Below are positions 63,253-64,000 of a stretch of DNA of 64,000 nucleotides, piece by piece. The DNA is taken from NCBI GenBank assembly GCA_947496235.1, contig CANMCE010000009.1, forward strand, positions 107,043 to 171,042, given 5' to 3'. The stretch comes from an uncultured Glaciecola sp. GTDB lineage: Bacteria; Pseudomonadota; Gammaproteobacteria; Enterobacterales; Alteromonadaceae. The notes beneath the pieces were generated by a model. It saw nothing but the letters and a program-made list of their open reading frames with translations, was not told the origin of the DNA and did not search any database. The position numbers and the translations under genes are program-made. The first letter of the stretch is position 1. The number at the start of each line of letters is the position of its first letter.

Positions 63253-63282
63253 TTGAATTATAGTTTATGTAAAGTGTATAGA
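63253..63282 (+). promoter_or_regulatory. Possible sigma70 promoter for csrA
   Basis: TTGAAT at 63253-63258 and TATAGA at 63277-63282 are separated by 18 bases, about 50 bases before the csrA start. The match is moderate. Confidence 0.5.
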
Positions 63283-63331
63283 GATAGGCCATGCAGTATT
63301 GAAAAATGGTCTTTGATAAGGAGTTAATTAA

Positions 63332-63523
63332 ATGCTTATTTTAACACGCAGAGTTGGTGAAACTTTGATGGTGGGCGATAACGTAACAGTAACAGTACTT
63401 GGTGTTAAAGGTAACCAAGTGAGGATCGGTGTCAATGCGCCAAAAGATGTCTCTGTGCACAGGGAAGAAATCTACATGCGTATTCAAGCGGAAAAAGGTA
63501 ACGGCAACGTTACTAACGGATAA
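63332..63523 (+). CDS. csrA: Carbon storage regulator CsrA
   Basis: Homodimeric RNA-binding protein that controls translation and stability of mRNAs for carbon metabolism, motility and biofilm by binding GGA motifs. It begins [18 protein letters not shown] and has the RNA-contact region [12 protein letters not shown]. It has 63 residues. AAGGAG lies 9 bases before the ATG; that GGA could also serve for autoregulation. A terminator follows. Confidence 0.97.
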   Translation: MLILTRRVGETLMVGDNVTVTVLGVKGNQVRIGVNAPKDVSVHREEIYMRIQAEKGNGNVTNG

Positions 63524-63528
63524 AAATT

Positions 63529-63553
63529 ACCCAGCAATTCGCTGGGTTTTTTC
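63529..63553 (+). terminator. Rho-independent terminator after csrA
   Basis: ACCCAGC and GCTGGGT form a 7-bp stem with a 5-base loop, followed by a T-rich tract. Confidence 0.9.
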
Positions 63554-63634
63554 TTTTTATAGCGCTTTCAACAGCTACTTCTGGGGTTGATTGGTGAAAA
63601 AACTATCAATCGCTAAATTCACACCAAAAAAACA

Positions 63635-63662
63635 TTGACTTAGTATTCTGATTCAGTAAACT
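63635..63662 (+). promoter_or_regulatory. Promoter for tRNA-Ser
   Basis: TTGACT at 63635-63640 and TAAACT at 63657-63662 with a 16-base spacer. A GC-rich stretch (GCGCCC) follows the -10, as is usual for growth-rate-controlled stable-RNA promoters. The tRNA begins 15 bases further on. Confidence 0.7.
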
Positions 63663-63677
63663 TTGCGCCCTAATTCA

Positions 63678-63772
<95 letters not shown>

Positions 63773-63773
63773 T

Positions 63774-63801
63774 TTGTATACCTTTGCAGATCGTATATAA
63801 T
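63774..63801 (+). promoter_or_regulatory. Promoter for the tRNA-Arg genes
   Basis: TTGTAT at 63774-63779 and a perfect TATAAT at 63796-63801, 16 bases apart, lie just after tRNA-Ser and 18 bases before the first tRNA-Arg. Confidence 0.65.
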
Positions 63802-63819
63802 AGGGAATTAGACTAATGC

Positions 63820-63896
63820 GCGTGCGTAGCTCAGCTGGATAGAGTACCTGGCTACGAACCAGGCGGTCGGAGGTTCGAATCCTTCCGCACGCGCCA
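63820..63896 (+). tRNA. tRNA-Arg (anticodon ACG), copy 1
   Basis: A 77-base tRNA with acceptor stem GCGTGCG/CGCACGC, encoded CCA and T loop GGTTCGAATCC. The anticodon loop CTACGAA gives ACG (read as ICG), for CGU/CGC/CGA arginine codons. Confidence 0.96.
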
Positions 63897-63926
63897 TTTT
63901 TTCTTCATCTGCACCAATTTCACTGC

Positions 63927-64000
63927 GCGTGCGTAGCTCAGCTGGATAGAGTACCTGGCTACGAACCAGGCGGTCGGAGGTTCGAATCCTTCCGCACGCG
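63927..64000 (+). tRNA. tRNA-Arg (anticodon ACG), copy 2, cut by window end
   Basis: Identical to copy 1 over all 74 visible bases; only the terminal CCA lies beyond the window. The spacer is 30 bases. More copies may follow. Confidence 0.95.

Overview
The window is chromosomal DNA of a marine-type gammaproteobacterium, most likely in the Alteromonadales (Alteromonadaceae such as Glaciecola/Paraglaciecola relatives). The evidence is the polar-flagellum gene set with a sigma54-dependent FlrA/FlrB/FlrC hierarchy, FlhF/FlhG, the ParC/ParP chemotaxis-array genes, a MetJ-type operator ahead of metA, and the recX-alaS-csrA-tRNA order. This placement comes from gene content and protein style, not from a database search.

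Layout. 1-6338: flagellin-glycosylation genes, namely a Maf-type glycosyltransferase that is already open at base 1 (so cut by the window edge) and pseB, pseC, pseF for pseudaminic acid. 6579-10684: flagellar regulators flrA, flrB, flrC. 10915-16597: fliE F G H I J. 16598-32240: about 15.7 kb of non-flagellar genes: a tandem repeat, a methyltransferase, a porin, a chemoreceptor, a Cus-type copper/silver efflux pair, the ovothiol enzyme OvoA, YceH, and a minus-strand unit of a serine hydrolase with a LytS/LytTR-type two-component system. 32344-39849: the flagellar cluster resumes with fliK L M N O P Q R and flhB. After a large inverted repeat come flhA, flhF, flhG, fliA, cheY, cheZ, cheA, parC, parP, cheW and a DUF2802 gene (to 51534). 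51646-56268: metA and a methionine synthase encoded as two separate genes. 56314-59918 (minus strand): an M13 peptidase lipoprotein and a FemAB-like protein. 60046-64000: recX, alaS, csrA, tRNA-Ser(GCT) and two tRNA-Arg(ACG), the last cut by the window end.

How the genes work together. FlrA probably turns on flrBC through a visible sigma54 site; FlrC then acts at sigma54 sites ahead of fliE and fliK, and perhaps flhA. FliA would drive late genes, many of them outside the window. FlhF and FlhG set flagellar number and place. CheA/Y/Z/W with ParC/ParP form a polar chemotaxis array, and the CheA linker carries three copies of a short acidic motif of the kind expected where ParP docks. The metA and metH genes make methionine, and metA is preceded by tandem Met boxes.

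The most unusual points are: the block that splits fliJ from fliK, with a separate sigma54 promoter for fliK; a nine-A run that separates a repeat domain from a serine hydrolase in a way that looks like a -1 frameshift; the two-gene methionine synthase; the 50-bp-armed inverted repeat between flhB and flhA; and the absence of cheB after cheA and of recA before recX. I did not find a clearly new multi-gene system. The hydrolase-kinase-regulator unit with the A9 run is the best candidate for closer study.
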